Source of the DNA: Diplonema papillatum
Taxonomy: Eukaryota; Euglenozoa; Diplonemea; Diplonemida; Diplonemidae
Length of the DNA: 64,000 bases
Direction of reading: 5' to 3'
Assembly (NCBI GenBank): GCA_030068145.1
Contig: JAPJBO010000153.1
Coordinates: 1 to 64,000, forward strand
Below the pieces are notes generated by a model, which saw nothing but the letters and a program-made list of their open reading frames with translations, was not told the DNA's origin and made no database searches. Both the position numbers and the translations under genes were made by a program. Of this stretch, positions 34,680-45,645 are shown one piece after another (position 1 is the first letter of the stretch; every line of letters starts with the position of its first letter).

Positions 34680-37436
34680 TCACACCACCAAACCCATCTC
34701 GCCAGTTAAAAAATCCCGGACCGCAAGTGAAATGTCCGCGATATTCTTATCGGTGAGAGACGTTACCGGGACCCGCGATGGCAGATCAGCAGGATTACCC
34801 GCGCTCTTCACCCAACGAACTGAAAATGCAATATTCAGTCGCTGCAAACACAACAATGCACGCACGACAGAGTCGTTGAGAACCTGCGAACGCAGGCATG
34901 ATCCTTTGCGGGCTACCCCCTGCACAGAAGTATTGTCCACAACAATGGACACCGTGGAGCCCGCGTGCGCTGGTGTGATGGCCGCTACGGACCTCTCCAA
35001 AGCCATGGCTTCCAACTCGTTGATGTGGAAACGCCTTTCGGCTCTCTTCCACCGCGCACCCACTACAACCATGTCGTTGGTGTCGACATCCACGAGTACA
35101 CCGCCCCAACCATCCAGGCTGGCGTCAACAAAAACCGCCAACTCCGGCGTCTGCGCGGCAACAGGCACGGCACGTCGCCGCGCAACCCGTCGCAGCCATA
35201 CGGGGAGCGACCGCCGTATGCCGTCGGAGAGGACGACCTTCTCATCTACGGCCTTCTCGCCCCGGTTCAACGCGTTCGTCACCCTGCGAAAGAACTTCAA
35301 GACGAAGTAAAACTCGCCCACAAATACGCCGGTGATGGCCGAGGCGTGAAGGAGACGGCCAGCAAGGGACTCCACATCCGAGGCCGTCATTGAACCCCCT
35401 TCGATGGCGTCCTCTGCACGTTGCAACCGCGACCGCATTTTGCGCGATACGCCCACTGTTCCGTCGGCGTGATTCCACTCAACGCCGATGAACTCGTAGC
35501 GTTGCGCAGCCGTCTGCGTGTCGGCGGCCTTCCACGTCATGCCAGCTTCCGAAGCGAGCTCGTCCAACCGCGACGTCACCGCCAGCACTAGATCGTGCGG
35601 CCCTGCGTACCGGATGTTGTCCACCCACACGTGAACTACCACGTCCGAGGACACCGCGTACTGGCCGTCGACGTATTCCGGGTGCCCCGCCGCCGTCGAC
35701 GCCACCGTGTGCATCAGCTCCGGCGCACAGGAATGTCCCATCGGCAGCCTCGTCAACTCCCACCACTCTCCTGCATCATCTTGGAATGCGAAGAGTCCGC
35801 GAGAGGCGATCGGAATCTCGATGCCGTAGAACCCACACCGGAAGTCTCGCGTCGAGCCACACTCCTCGCTGACCGCCTCGAGGTACTGAGAGACATGCTG
35901 AAGCGGGACATGTGCCTGGTAACCGTCCGTCTCGACCACAGCGTTGGCGTCGTACGTCCAGAGAATAAAGCGCTGACGAAGCGCCCCTTCTTTCTCCTCC
36001 ACAACGGTGAACGGGACATTGAGGAGGCCGTTAGGCCCACGACCGCGCTGAGCAATCCCGTGCGCCTGCAATTCCCTTGCATGTGCTGAAGCAAATCTAG
36101 AGGGACGTGGGGGAGAAGACTTCGTTCTGCCATGCGCATGAGGAAAAAACGTCCGCGACCAGGTTTCGTCAAATCGTTTCCGCGTTTGCGGGTTCATCCG
36201 CTTCCGCAGCACGTCGACATTGATCGGGGGCACCGAGTCGACATGCAATGGCGCCGACTTCTCGATGGTCATGTCTGACACCGTCGGGTCCACTTCGTTG
36301 GCGTGCTTCGCCAGACGGGAGATCAAGTGCGCGGGGAACGGGGCCCCCCCGGCCTTTGCCGCCATCAGGTGGTCGACCGCGCCCCGCTTCACGCTGTGCG
36401 CCGAATACCGGCGCATCTTCTCGTCGGCTTTCAAAAGCTCGTCCAGCTGGTCCGTCGTCACCGTGCACAACTGGCGAAAATTGCCCATGCCCCGCAGCAA
36501 AACCGAAATTTCCCGTGTCAATGGCCCCCGAATCTCTACCACCTTGCTCCGACAAAAGGGATTCCTTCGACGGCCCTTCGGCAGGGTATTCCAATCCACC
36601 ACTATGCCCGCGTCCGTCAACAGGGGAAACGACGCCCGGGACAGGGTATGGACCTCCCCCCATCGCGCCGCCGTTTTCCACGCAATCAATACAGCCGCAC
36701 GCACCCCTGGCGCCTGCCGGAACGCCCACTCCATCAGTACGTCCCTCGGGACCGGGATCGCCTGTTCCAACGGGATACTGCCCCCCGAACCCCGTAGAAC
36801 CGTCATAAGCGAATGCAATGGGCGCGCATTCTCCCCAAAATGGCCGAAAACCGCCGACAAATTCCGGGCATACCCCAGCATACCCTGGGGCTCCACCTGC
36901 GTAGCCATAACAAAAAGCGTGGCTGTGTTCGGGTCCGTAGGCAGGCCATTGTCCGCCGCCCACCTGTGAAAGCGCCGCCACAAATTCTGACGTTCCTGCA
37001 GAGTCGAATCCGCCCACGCCTTCACAACAAACTGGTGCAAGCGCTGGATTGCCTCTGTCGGTGTAACCACGCGCTCCCTGTGCCTCTTCCGTACACCGCG
37101 TGAGATCGGGGCCCCGGTCTTGCTCGCCACAACGGCGTAAATTTGCTGGCCGATCGTCGAAAGCGGGAATAGGGGTTGGATTCGGGGTGCTGGCTGCCCT
37201 GCGGCCGCGGGCGTGGATCCGTGACAGGGCGAAGAGCTGGCTTTCATGTTTGCGGGTAAACTTGCCTGCGGATCGTCGCGAAGAGAATACGCGACCCGGG
37301 TCGGAGGAGGGATTCTTGGCCGAGACTCGGGTTCGCGTAGGGAATACGTTGCTCGGGTCGGAAGAGGGACCCTTGGTTGATGGTTGGATACTGGCAGAGG
37401 GTAGTCGGTCCCCCAGAGACCCCTGGGGAGGGCCAG
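34680..37436 (-). CDS. Pol: tyrosine-recombinase-like, reverse transcriptase and RNase H
   Basis: One frame of 918 codons follows the gag UGA; the first ATG is at 37247 (855 aa from there). Numbering from that Met: about 60-330 resembles a tyrosine recombinase, with AARWGEVHTL (Arg195), SAHSVKRGA (His284, Lys287/Arg288) and RLAKHANE (His314). No Tyr follows at the usual distance. About 420-600 is a reverse transcriptase with RDFRCGFYGIEI (Asp468), LPMGHSCAPE and WVDNIRYAG, so the usual YxDD is VDN. About 705-825 is RNase H with VFVDAS, NELEA, VVDNTS and NPADLPSR, all four acids present. Recombinase in front of RT in one polypeptide is unlike DIRS elements, where it is a separate later ORF. 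Confidence 0.8.
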   Translation of the reverse strand: MALPRGLWGTDYPLPVSNHQPRVPLPTRATYSLREPESRPRIPPPTRVAYSLRDDPQASLPANMKASSSPCHGSTPAAAGQPAPRIQPLFPLSTIGQQIYAVVASKTGAPISRGVRKRHRERVVTPTEAIQRLHQFVVKAWADSTLQERQNLWRRFHRWAADNGLPTDPNTATLFVMATQVEPQGMLGYARNLSAVFGHFGENARPLHSLMTVLRGSGGSIPLEQAIPVPRDVLMEWAFRQAPGVRAAVLIAWKTAARWGEVHTLSRASFPLLTDAGIVVDWNTLPKGRRRNPFCRSKVVEIRGPLTREISVLLRGMGNFRQLCTVTTDQLDELLKADEKMRRYSAHSVKRGAVDHLMAAKAGGAPFPAHLISRLAKHANEVDPTVSDMTIEKSAPLHVDSVPPINVDVLRKRMNPQTRKRFDETWSRTFFPHAHGRTKSSPPRPSRFASAHARELQAHGIAQRGRGPNGLLNVPFTVVEEKEGALRQRFILWTYDANAVVETDGYQAHVPLQHVSQYLEAVSEECGSTRDFRCGFYGIEIPIASRGLFAFQDDAGEWWELTRLPMGHSCAPELMHTVASTAAGHPEYVDGQYAVSSDVVVHVWVDNIRYAGPHDLVLAVTSRLDELASEAGMTWKAADTQTAAQRYEFIGVEWNHADGTVGVSRKMRSRLQRAEDAIEGGSMTASDVESLAGRLLHASAITGVFVGEFYFVLKFFRRVTNALNRGEKAVDEKVVLSDGIRRSLPVWLRRVARRRAVPVAAQTPELAVFVDASLDGWGGVLVDVDTNDMVVVGARWKRAERRFHINELEAMALERSVAAITPAHAGSTVSIVVDNTSVQGVARKGSCLRSQVLNDSVVRALLCLQRLNIAFSVRWVKSAGNPADLPSRVPVTSLTDKNIADISLAVRDFLTGEMGLVV

Positions 37437-37439
37437 TCA
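37411..37439 (-). promoter_or_regulatory. Candidate UGA readthrough site with stem-loop
   Basis: On the minus strand the gag frame meets TGA at 37439-37437 and continues CTG GCC with no other stop until 34680. A perfect six-pair stem (ccccag 37428-37423, ctgggg 37416-37411, six-base loop) starts eight bases after the TGA. A stem-loop shortly downstream of a leaky stop is the arrangement used for Gag-Pol readthrough in some retroviruses. Here it is an inference. Confidence 0.5.
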
Positions 37440-38495
37440 CTTTCCCCAGGGTTTGGCGTTTCCCTGGCCCTTTTTTCCCCCTTTGCCTCCGCTGCGAGGA
37501 CGGGCGTCCCACTTGCCCCTCTTTGCCATATCCCCCTCGACCTTGGCGACCGCCTTCTGCATCGGATTGTCCGATGTCATCGCCAACTCACGCATAAGCT
37601 GCGCCCGAGGAATATGCTTCACGTTCCAGTAGTACTGGAACTGTACTTCCTGGAACAAACTGTTCCCCAACCGGACGATCTCAGGGTTTTCCACCCAGCC
37701 CCCGCCTTGGGCCACTCCGTGCACCCAATCCCTCAAACGTTCGAATGCCCCCACGAGGGCTTCCGATTGCAAGCCTCCCATGTATTTGTGACGAAGGTCA
37801 CTCACCAGCCTTGCGACGTCGCTCTCCATTGCCGCCTGCCACTCGCGAACGTCCGTCGCGTCTTCAGGGTATAGCGCCACCTTGGGGGACCTTGCGGGGG
37901 GGTCCGCTGGCGGGAAGGGCAACGCATCACATGCCGCCGATGTCGCACCCGGCTGCGGTGTATAGGGCCGATCCTGCTTCCCCTCCAGGGCCTGCAGCTG
38001 TCGCTGCATCCGCATCAGCATGGCCATCATGTCGGCCTGCTGCTGCTGCTGCATTTGGATCTGATGCTGTTGCTGAAGGAGCAGCTGCTCGGTGGCGGTC
38101 GGTCGCTGCTGGTCGGAGGGCTGCAAGCACGGTGGGGGCACCATCTCCCTCCATTTTCCCGTCGCCAAGATGTCGTCGAACTTTGCCCCGTCCAGGCCGT
38201 GAATCTCGACCAACGTGGCGGCAACCTTCCACGGCGCGAGGTTCCTCAACTCCTCGTCCTCCTCCACACCGAGAAGCTCCGCCACGAACCCTCGCGCCGC
38301 CACCAGCTGCAAATCGGCCGGAATCCCCGCGAACCACGGCTCAACCGCGGCCTCCAAGTCACTCAGCCGCACCCGACGTGAGGGTTCCGAAAGCTCACCA
38401 AACCGCTCTGTGAGCCTGTCACGCCACGAAGCCGGAAAAGCGAAGGTCGTCCACCCATTGGACGTGCCAGAATGACGAAACGGAGATGCGGCCAT
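37437..38495 (-). CDS. Gag-like ORF1 of the retroelement
   Basis: 352 codons from ATG at 38495 to TGA at 37439. The N-terminal half is helical, with charged segments (WRDRLTERFGELSEPSRRV, FVAELLGVEEDEELRNL). The middle has a Gln-rich coiled-coil-like stretch from about residue 135 (LLLQQQHQIQMQQQQQ). The C-terminal half includes FQEVQFQYYWNVKHIPRAQL and ends in a basic Gly/Lys tail (RSGGKGGKKGQGNAKPWGK) that could bind RNA. There is no CCHC knuckle. The position, ahead of and in frame with pol, is what identifies it as gag. The sequence itself is not one I can match. Confidence 0.7.
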   Translation of the reverse strand: MAASPFRHSGTSNGWTTFAFPASWRDRLTERFGELSEPSRRVRLSDLEAAVEPWFAGIPADLQLVAARGFVAELLGVEEDEELRNLAPWKVAATLVEIHGLDGAKFDDILATGKWREMVPPPCLQPSDQQRPTATEQLLLQQQHQIQMQQQQQADMMAMLMRMQRQLQALEGKQDRPYTPQPGATSAACDALPFPPADPPARSPKVALYPEDATDVREWQAAMESDVARLVSDLRHKYMGGLQSEALVGAFERLRDWVHGVAQGGGWVENPEIVRLGNSLFQEVQFQYYWNVKHIPRAQLMRELAMTSDNPMQKAVAKVEGDMAKRGKWDARPRSGGKGGKKGQGNAKPWGK

Positions 38496-38570
38496 ATTGT
38501 AGGAATTTTCCCCCGCGATCCAAGTGCGCACCGAGGTGTCCAATAAAGTACAGAAACTGTAGCTTTTAAA

Positions 38571-39003
<433 letters not shown>

Positions 39004-39276
39004 GGAATCCCTATCGTTTCTTCGCTCTTCCTTGCGAGTCGGCAGAACGCATGTGGCTCCGTTCTGGCTGTTCCGCTATCTCCCAGCTGTTTATCGCAGC
39101 AGAGCAAAGGGAGAAGCATCCGTCGAAGTCATGGGGAAAAGGTGGGGAACAGATGAACGGGGAAGAACATACAGGTAAAAAAGAGGGCCGTCAGAGACGG
39201 AACGAAGGGATTCGAAGGGGGGAGTACAAAAAGGGGGCAAACGGTGGGGCCTGCGTTTGTCAGTTTTTGCTTACCC

Positions 39277-39527
<251 letters not shown>

Positions 39528-39659
39528 GGAGGGAGTGCAAACAAGAGATGTAAGGCAGTGCGGTTCCTTTTTGGCCTGTTCGTTGTTTGCATCAACCAGC
39601 CTTTCCAACCTCGTAAAAGAGTGGAGAAAACAAGAATACATCGCCCTTCTCGTGGACAG

Positions 39660-39760
39660 GATAGGATTCCACTTGACGCGCCTTCGGCGCTCAAGCTAGC
39701 TTGCTAGTATGTGTGTGTGTGTGTGTGCTAACAAAGGTGTGTGTGTGTGTGTGTGTGTGC
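39660..39760 (+). mobile_element. 3' end of a non-LTR element, copy 2
   Basis: ggattccacttgacgcgcct with a tcggcgc hairpin and aagctagcttgctag is followed by two short TG runs, each ending in gctaacaaag. It is a shorter, younger-looking version of copy 1. Confidence 0.5.
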
Positions 39761-39764
39761 TAAC

Positions 39765-40333
39765 AAAGCCGCTACAACTTCAGTATAGTGGTAGGTATTA
39801 CAATAGGTTTGTTGGTCAGCGAATATGTTTTTCTGGCAGTTCGCAAACTGCGCTGCTGCTTGACTGGAACTTCCTACTGCCGCACCCATCTACTTCACTA
39901 TCGCCAACCGCAGGTCGGTAGAAGTATGCTGGGTGTTCACCTGTATTGTACAGTGGGATGATAAGACCAGGCGAAAAAAGACTGCGTGTTTTTTTCTCAC
40001 CCATTGCCCCCACTGAGTCCATGAAGGAAAAAGTTCAACAGCGAGCAGACCTCAGACAAGAATCGACACATGTTTCCTTGGGTAAACGAGGGTTGCCGTG
40101 GTTTTTGTTGGTGTAGACGTGGATTTCCTTGGGGTAGACGTCGATTTATTTGGGGTAGACGTGTTCTCCTAGGGTAGATTTCTGAGGTGGATACTGGCAA
40201 ACTGCCGCCAATAGGGTACGGTTGGGTCCGAAGGGTACTAAAATGTTGAAAATTGGCTTCCGGACAAAATTTTGCACTGTAGCCCCAAGGTCCCCCAAGT
40301 GAGTAATGATAAAAAGTTCGAAAGCGAGCAGAC
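39765..40333. other. No separate gene; duplicated exon edge
   Basis: gcgagcagacctcagacaag and the following aatcgaca occur at 40038-40064 and again at 40325-40351. The second copy contains the end and donor site of the exon at 40334-41026. Nothing else is recognised. Confidence 0.5.
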
Positions 40334-41026
40334 CTCAGACAAGAATCGACAGGCGACTGGAAACTGATCGCCCGGTGCTGAATTCAGGTGGAAAACGGTG
40401 CTGTCGGGGTGGAATCGGGACGCGACGGTGGCGAATCGGGCTATCAAGCGAGCGCAGTCGTCCATGCAGAAGCCGCGGGTCTCTTTGCTTGTGGTGTAGG
40501 TCTTTGGATCCGTGCAAGCAGCAAAAGCTGCGTGCAGCAGGCCGCGTTCGAGGACAGATGAGGCCACTAACTCAGTGAGAGGTCCAACGTGGTGCCAGAA
40601 AGATGTGCTAACGTGGCCAAGATGACGGCCGAGAAGAAGCAGCAGTTTGTCGTCGATGGACTCCTCTGCGTACTTCAATTTGCCTTCCAGCGCACGGAAC
40701 AGGTTGCGCAGACCCGCGTCGTCTGTACAGCCGATATCACCGCTTCTGAGCAAGTCACCCAGCGCCCTGACAGCGGCGACCAGCTGCAGTGTGCCCCTCA
40801 GATCCGCGTTGCCCACCGCCTGCAGAACCTCAGCACACGAACGAGACGTGCGGAGGGCGTCGAGTGCTACGTCGTTGCGCCTCTTCACTTCTTTGCGGTC
40901 AACACGCCAGAACGGTACGTTCTCTCCGGTCGATACCGACCCATGCTGACGGGGGCGACATACACTTAAGCACAGGCTGATCTGTGCCACGCGTCGCTGG
41001 GCACACACACCGCGCGCTCGGTACAT
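40334..41026 (-). CDS. Helical-repeat organelle-type protein, exon 1
   Basis: 231 codons from ATG at 41026 to donor CTGAG|GTCTGC at 40334, phase 0. The start (MYRARGVCAQRRVAQISL) is basic and free of acids, as in mitochondrial presequences. The body shows Leu/Ala-rich helical repeats (DVALDALRTSRSCAEVLQAV, LVAAVRALGDLLRSGDI, ARLIARFATVASRF) of the same character as the exons at 30813-32471. Read through the donor it soon meets a stop in unrelated sequence. Joined to 32471 it reads CRFLSE-VSSLYEDYL without a break. The combined protein would have 662 residues. The joined model rests on phase, strand and protein character. No transcript is available here to confirm it. Confidence 0.65.
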
Positions 41027-41039
41027 ATTGCATCCCAGC

Positions 41040-42660
41040 AATCTATCGTATCACTGGTACCCACCTGAGTTGAGCTATCCATCCACACGTATTACCTGGC
41101 TACTGTCTCACACACCCCGGCTGTGGGTGAGTAGAGCGCAGTCCATATACCGCCTGTCAACCGGACCGGTTGCAACAATGGCCAGTGGTTTTCCAATTCA
41201 ACCCGACACCAGTGGTGCATCTGACTGCGGCAGTTCGGGGGCAAATACCACTCACCGTATTTCCGCAAACGCAGGCACCTTGTGGCCCAGTGGGCGCCAA
41301 CACTGGTCCCGATGACGAGTCACTAGCCGAGTTTTGGGTCTCTGGACGTGTGTTGCTCCCTCGTTTTTTAAGATGCTTGGCTCTCCGTTCTGCGCGCAGA
41401 TGGGCAGTCTGGTGGCAGAGCCCCGGCAACGAACTTGTTGCGCGACTGGCGTCTGTGCAACGAGAAAAATGAAAGCGTTGAGAACGGGGAGAAGAAAGTA
41501 TGCAGAGCAAACATGGAGCAGGTGGGAGGGCGTACGGGCGTACGATGGAGAGACAACTGGGCGAAGGGTGAGGATTGGACCAAGGAACGAAAGCCCACGT
41601 TCAACGGTTTTCCTCCTCCCAGAGTTCCTCTGGTTCCCTTCTAGGGTCAGGTGTGAGGGGCGCGGGAGCTGGTGGAAAGGGTACGGTTCGGTTCGTTCTG
41701 TGCACATTTCAAGGTGGATATCAAATCAAACCCTGGTCAAGTACAGTCAGCTGGGAGCTGCCGGGGCGGGTCCATTTCCCTTCTCTGGGAACGCTAGACC
41801 TCCTCTCCCCAATGAGAATGATGGTAAACTGAACAAGATCTACGAAACGACGAGTCGCTGATTTCCTCATTTATTCTTGTCTTCTCTTCTGTGTATCTTG
41901 CTTTGTTGGGATGCTTCCTTTTCCTTTTCGTCATCTTGACACGACAATCTACGGCTCATCTATAAGTACGTACGGTCGACTCTTGGAACACCGATCAGTG
42001 AATGCATTGCGCGACAGCTTGCTCGCAGCGTCTCTTTCCGTTCGCGTCCTAATCCTCGCAGACAGGCACCGTCGCCTGCTGTTTCTTTTTGCTGTCTCTT
42101 CCTACCATTGCACTTCTTCAGTTCCGCTGAACTGCTGCTCGCTCGCACACCTTGTTCCTCCTATCCTTTTCTCGAATCTACTCTTCCCACGTTTTGCTGC
42201 CGGTTCGCTCGTTTGCGCAACCTTCCTTGGCCACTCTCGCTCGTTGTTTCACTGAGCACGTGTGCAATGCCGTTATTTTCCAGTCTTGTTCAAACGGGGC
42301 GTTGCACTCTCGCCTTTGATTCCCGTGCGAAAGCCACGCAACGTGGACTTTTCGATCGGTATCCTCGTCCGCACTTGCACAGTACTCAGTGAAGCTTACG
42401 AGTTCCAAACCTAGTGCACAAACTGCTCGACTTCATCACTTAAAAAAAGGGGGGAAACGCGAAATAAGAAAAAAAATCATAAAAACGTGCAGACCACACA
42501 AAGCACACAAAGGGGAGAAAAAGAAAGAAAAACACGAGTAGGTTCGGACCCTTTCAGAAAAGAATCTTCCTTCTCCATTGTTATTTTTGTTTCTTCGCTT
42601 GTCCCCCGGGCCTCGGCGGCCGCTATCAAAGCCAGTATTGCTTCTTTTTCGGAGGGGGGG
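41040..42660. other. No gene seen
   Basis: About 1.6 kb upstream of the helical-repeat gene. Several 80-175 codon frames are open on both strands, but none has a domain, conserved neighbour copy or splice context. Confidence 0.4.
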
Positions 42661-42718
42661 AGGAGGGCCAGGGGAGGTGTACCCGACGTCAAAAACGTCG
42701 GGTTCCCTCCAAAGGACC
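42661..42718 (-). other. Candidate structured RNA hairpin 1
   Basis: ggggagg and cctccc enclose a perfect eight-pair stem (cccgacgt, acgtcggg) with loop caaaa. It lies about 475 bp beyond the stop of zinc-knuckle gene copy 1. It belongs to a family of five with the shared core acgtcgaaaacg. Confidence 0.45.
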
Positions 42719-42719
42719 T

Positions 42720-43180
42720 TAACCCTTGACGGACGGGGCATCTTTTTGTCGAGAAAGAGAAGGGTTGATGAGCTCGGCTCCCATACCGAAGCGAAGGCAC
42801 CTGGAAAGGATCGATGATCAATGTTGGGTGATGGTGTAGCATAACGCCTTTTCCCGTGCACCCCAGCTGCTCATGAATCTCGCGGGTGTTATCCCGGAAA
42901 ATCCGCCTCCGCCCGTCAGGGGTCAAAACAGAACTGTGCAGCAACGCTGCCTTGAACAAAGTAGAAAGGGAACAAAGAGAAAAGGGAAAATAAAAAGAGA
43001 GAAACAAAAAAAAAAGACTCTTCATTTTTGTCATCTTCATCATCATTATCATCATCATGGTTTTTATCATCAATACGTCATCACGTCATCATGTCACGCT
43101 GTTGTCTGGATTGTCAAGATTTCCTTCGCTGCCGTGTCTTGCTTCTGCGGCAAAGGTCGCACTTGCCGGGAGCAACTCTA
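42720..43180. other. No gene seen
   Basis: Poly-A-rich and (atc)n-rich sequence (43020-43080) downstream of zinc-knuckle copy 1, probably its 3' UTR and spacer. Confidence 0.4.
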
Positions 43181-43190
43181 ACCGCGGCGT

Positions 43191-44680
43191 CTACTTGGAC
43201 GGGCAGTCACGGGAGAAGTGGCCAGACTCGCCGCAGTTGTAGCACGCGCCACCACCACCGCCTCCCTTACCTCCCTTGCCTCCTCCGAAGCCTCCCTTGC
43301 CTCCCTTACCTCCACTGGATCCGGTCGGACAGTCACGGGCCAAGTGTCCAACCTCGCCGCAGTTGTAGCACGCGCCACCACCGCCGCCACCACCGCCTCC
43401 AGTCCTCTGGCTGCAGTCCCTGCGTTTAGTTGATTGATGAGTAAGGCTCTGTAAGGGTTCATCTTTTTTTCTTCACCGGCTATCCGCAAAAACGAAAGAA
43501 CGCGTCGCTCAGCTCATGCACGAAAACTGTACTCGAAGGATTCGTCCATGCGCGTGCACTTCTAGACATAAGACCACCCCCGTACCGTTTGCGCATAAAG
43601 AAGCAAGGTTTGCGCGCTGGTGCCTATTTGTGGGGTGCATTTTTGCAAGCTTTCTCCAGGAGCCTGACTTCGTGCTGTGCAAGCATACCTGGCCAAGTGT
43701 CCGGTGCCACCGCACTGGTAGCAAGTGCGGTCACTGGAGTAGCTGTTGCCGCCACCGCCTCCACCCCAGCTACCGCCGCCACCACCTCCACCCCAGCTAC
43801 CGCCACCGCCTCCACCTCTGCTGCCTCCCTCGGGGCATTCCCTCGACATGTGGCCTGTCTTACCGCACGAGTAGCAAGTGCGATCTCCACCTTTGCCACC
43901 TTTGCCACCGCCGCCACCTCCTCCCTGAGGACATTCTCTGTGTGTCGTGGCGTGTTGTAAGGGAGAACAGGAGAGTTCGGACATAGGCCACCGTCGGGTG
44001 GCTGTAACTTGGTGCTAGTTCCGTATTGGGGATATTCTCCACTGGGATCTCTACGAGCGATCTCTGCATGGGTTAACACAGAACAAACTGCCCGACACAG
44101 CGCCGTCTTATGACACACGCGCACCCAGCGTTTTGCCCAAGCTTGCAGAGAATAATGCTAAGAGAAGAATGCTATGTCAACCCCTTACAGACGGGGGACA
44201 CATAGCCATGTCGTTAAACGCAGAACCCGAGCTGGAGTTCTGAAGAAAGACGTCAGAAATTCAAGCGAACGTTCACTCTATAAGGTTCGATGTTTGCTGC
44301 TGTGGATAGATGTGTTACAAAACATAAGGATCGATGTTTGCTGTGGATAGATGTGTTAAAACTTCCGGAACCCTTGCAAGGAGCCCCAGGTTCCTCGTTT
44401 TGGAGTTATAAAATGCTTGAGTATGACTCCAGAGCTTCCCCAGAAGGCATTCTGCGCCCTGGAAGCCATCCCCTCCGTCCGTAGATGGCAAAATCGGAAA
44501 GACTAAGCAGCTACTCCCGCTTTTCTGGGGAAGACAGTCGGGGAGTTTGATGAGGAGGGGGAACGCATGTTTGCTGGTCCGCCCCAATAAAGTGTGTTTC
44601 GCCCGGCCGAAACCGAGCAGAGCAGAACAAAATGCAAACCTTGACATGTGTCCAGCTTCTCCGCATGTGTAGCACGACAT
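43191..44680 (-). CDS. Five-knuckle CCHC zinc protein, array copy 1
   Basis: Homologue of CNBP/Gis2 and the trypanosomatid UMSBP/HEXBP proteins, small factors that bind single-stranded DNA or RNA through C-x2-C-x4-H-x4-C knuckles. Exons: 44680..44640 (41 nt), 43937..43689 (249) and 43419..43191 (229), 172 aa. Knuckles in order are [56 protein letters not shown] and [14 protein letters not shown], joined by Gly-rich linkers with GGSWGGGG and KGG motifs. Both introns are phase 2 and cut the Arg codon of knuckles 1 and 3, so every copy has the same layout. Donors are AG|GTTTGC and AG|GTATGC. Intron 2 and flanks resemble those of copy 5. Confidence 0.93.
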
Positions 44681-44689
44681 CGTAAACGG

Positions 44690-45324
44690 GTTGTTCTTTG
44701 CTTTTGCGTGTATGATTGAGCTGTCAGAAGAGAGTATTCGGAAACAGCAAAGGGTGCGCACAGCGTGCACGGTACACAGTGAAATTACGTACTGCTTTCT
44801 TTTCCCCTGGAACAACATCGAATAGTACCGCTGTCTATGACGATGTACCAGACCAAATATTCTGCATTCTAACTTTAAGCTATGACGACGTATCACGGTC
44901 TATGAGTTTCATCTCTATCTCTCTCTCACGGCACACCATGGTCGATCAGACCAGGTTTACATCCAAGATGATCAGATACTGCCGTCGTCTACTGTGCCGT
45001 CTCAGGATCAAGGGAAGTCATTTTGGCTCCGACGGCACTTCAGACTATGGGTACAGATCGTCGTTTTCTGCAAAACTCCGTCTACTTCGCTTTCGTTCTT
45101 TTGTTTTCTTACTGGAGAAAAGGGAAATGGCAAAAACAACTTGGCTGCAAAAAAGAACCGGTTTTTTGCAACCTGCGAGAAAAATGGAAATGGCAAACAA
45201 AAGTAAGACTTGGCCGCAAAAATTCTGGCGGGCAAGCAAAAAAGAGGAGAACGAAAAAGGGAAAGAGAGAGGAGGAAGGGGGAGAGGGAGAAAAGCGCGA
45301 CCGTTCCTCACTCGGATTCGTGGT
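44690..45324. other. Spacer between array copies 1 and 2
   Basis: No coding feature. Weak repeats of a cacggtctat-type motif recur here and upstream of other copies (48.8, 50.4 kb). Confidence 0.4.
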
Positions 45325-45385
45325 CCACGCCGGCGGCTGGAGGCTGCTCGTCACGTCGAAAACGCGCCGAGGCTATCCCCGGTGG
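45325..45385 (-). other. Candidate structured RNA hairpin 2
   Basis: ccacgccgg and ccggtgg bracket a core with acgtcgaaaacgc. Pairing is weaker than in the other members. It lies about 260 bp beyond the stop of array copy 2. Confidence 0.35.
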
Positions 45386-45645
45386 AATCCTCTGACTCCG
45401 CACCACGCGCCGTTTAACAAAAACTGGTAACAATCAATCCCAAGGGCTTTCCTGTTGAACCCCTTCCAAAACTCTAACTGGAAAAAACAAAATGAAGCCT
45501 TGTGGCAGATCCATGATGCGAATCTCCCCCTTAACTGAATTCGGTGCCTGCTACACTGCCTTCAAAGAAAAAGACGACGTGTGCACTCGATGCAGAATCG
45601 CCGTCGTTTCCTCGCACTTGCTGGAAGCAATTCTAACCGCGGCGT

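Noticed and set aside
36169..37512. 447-codon minus frame overlapping pol
   Set aside because: It is a shadow frame. The overlapping frame carries the recombinase-like, RT and RNase H motifs, while this one is low in complexity and has none.
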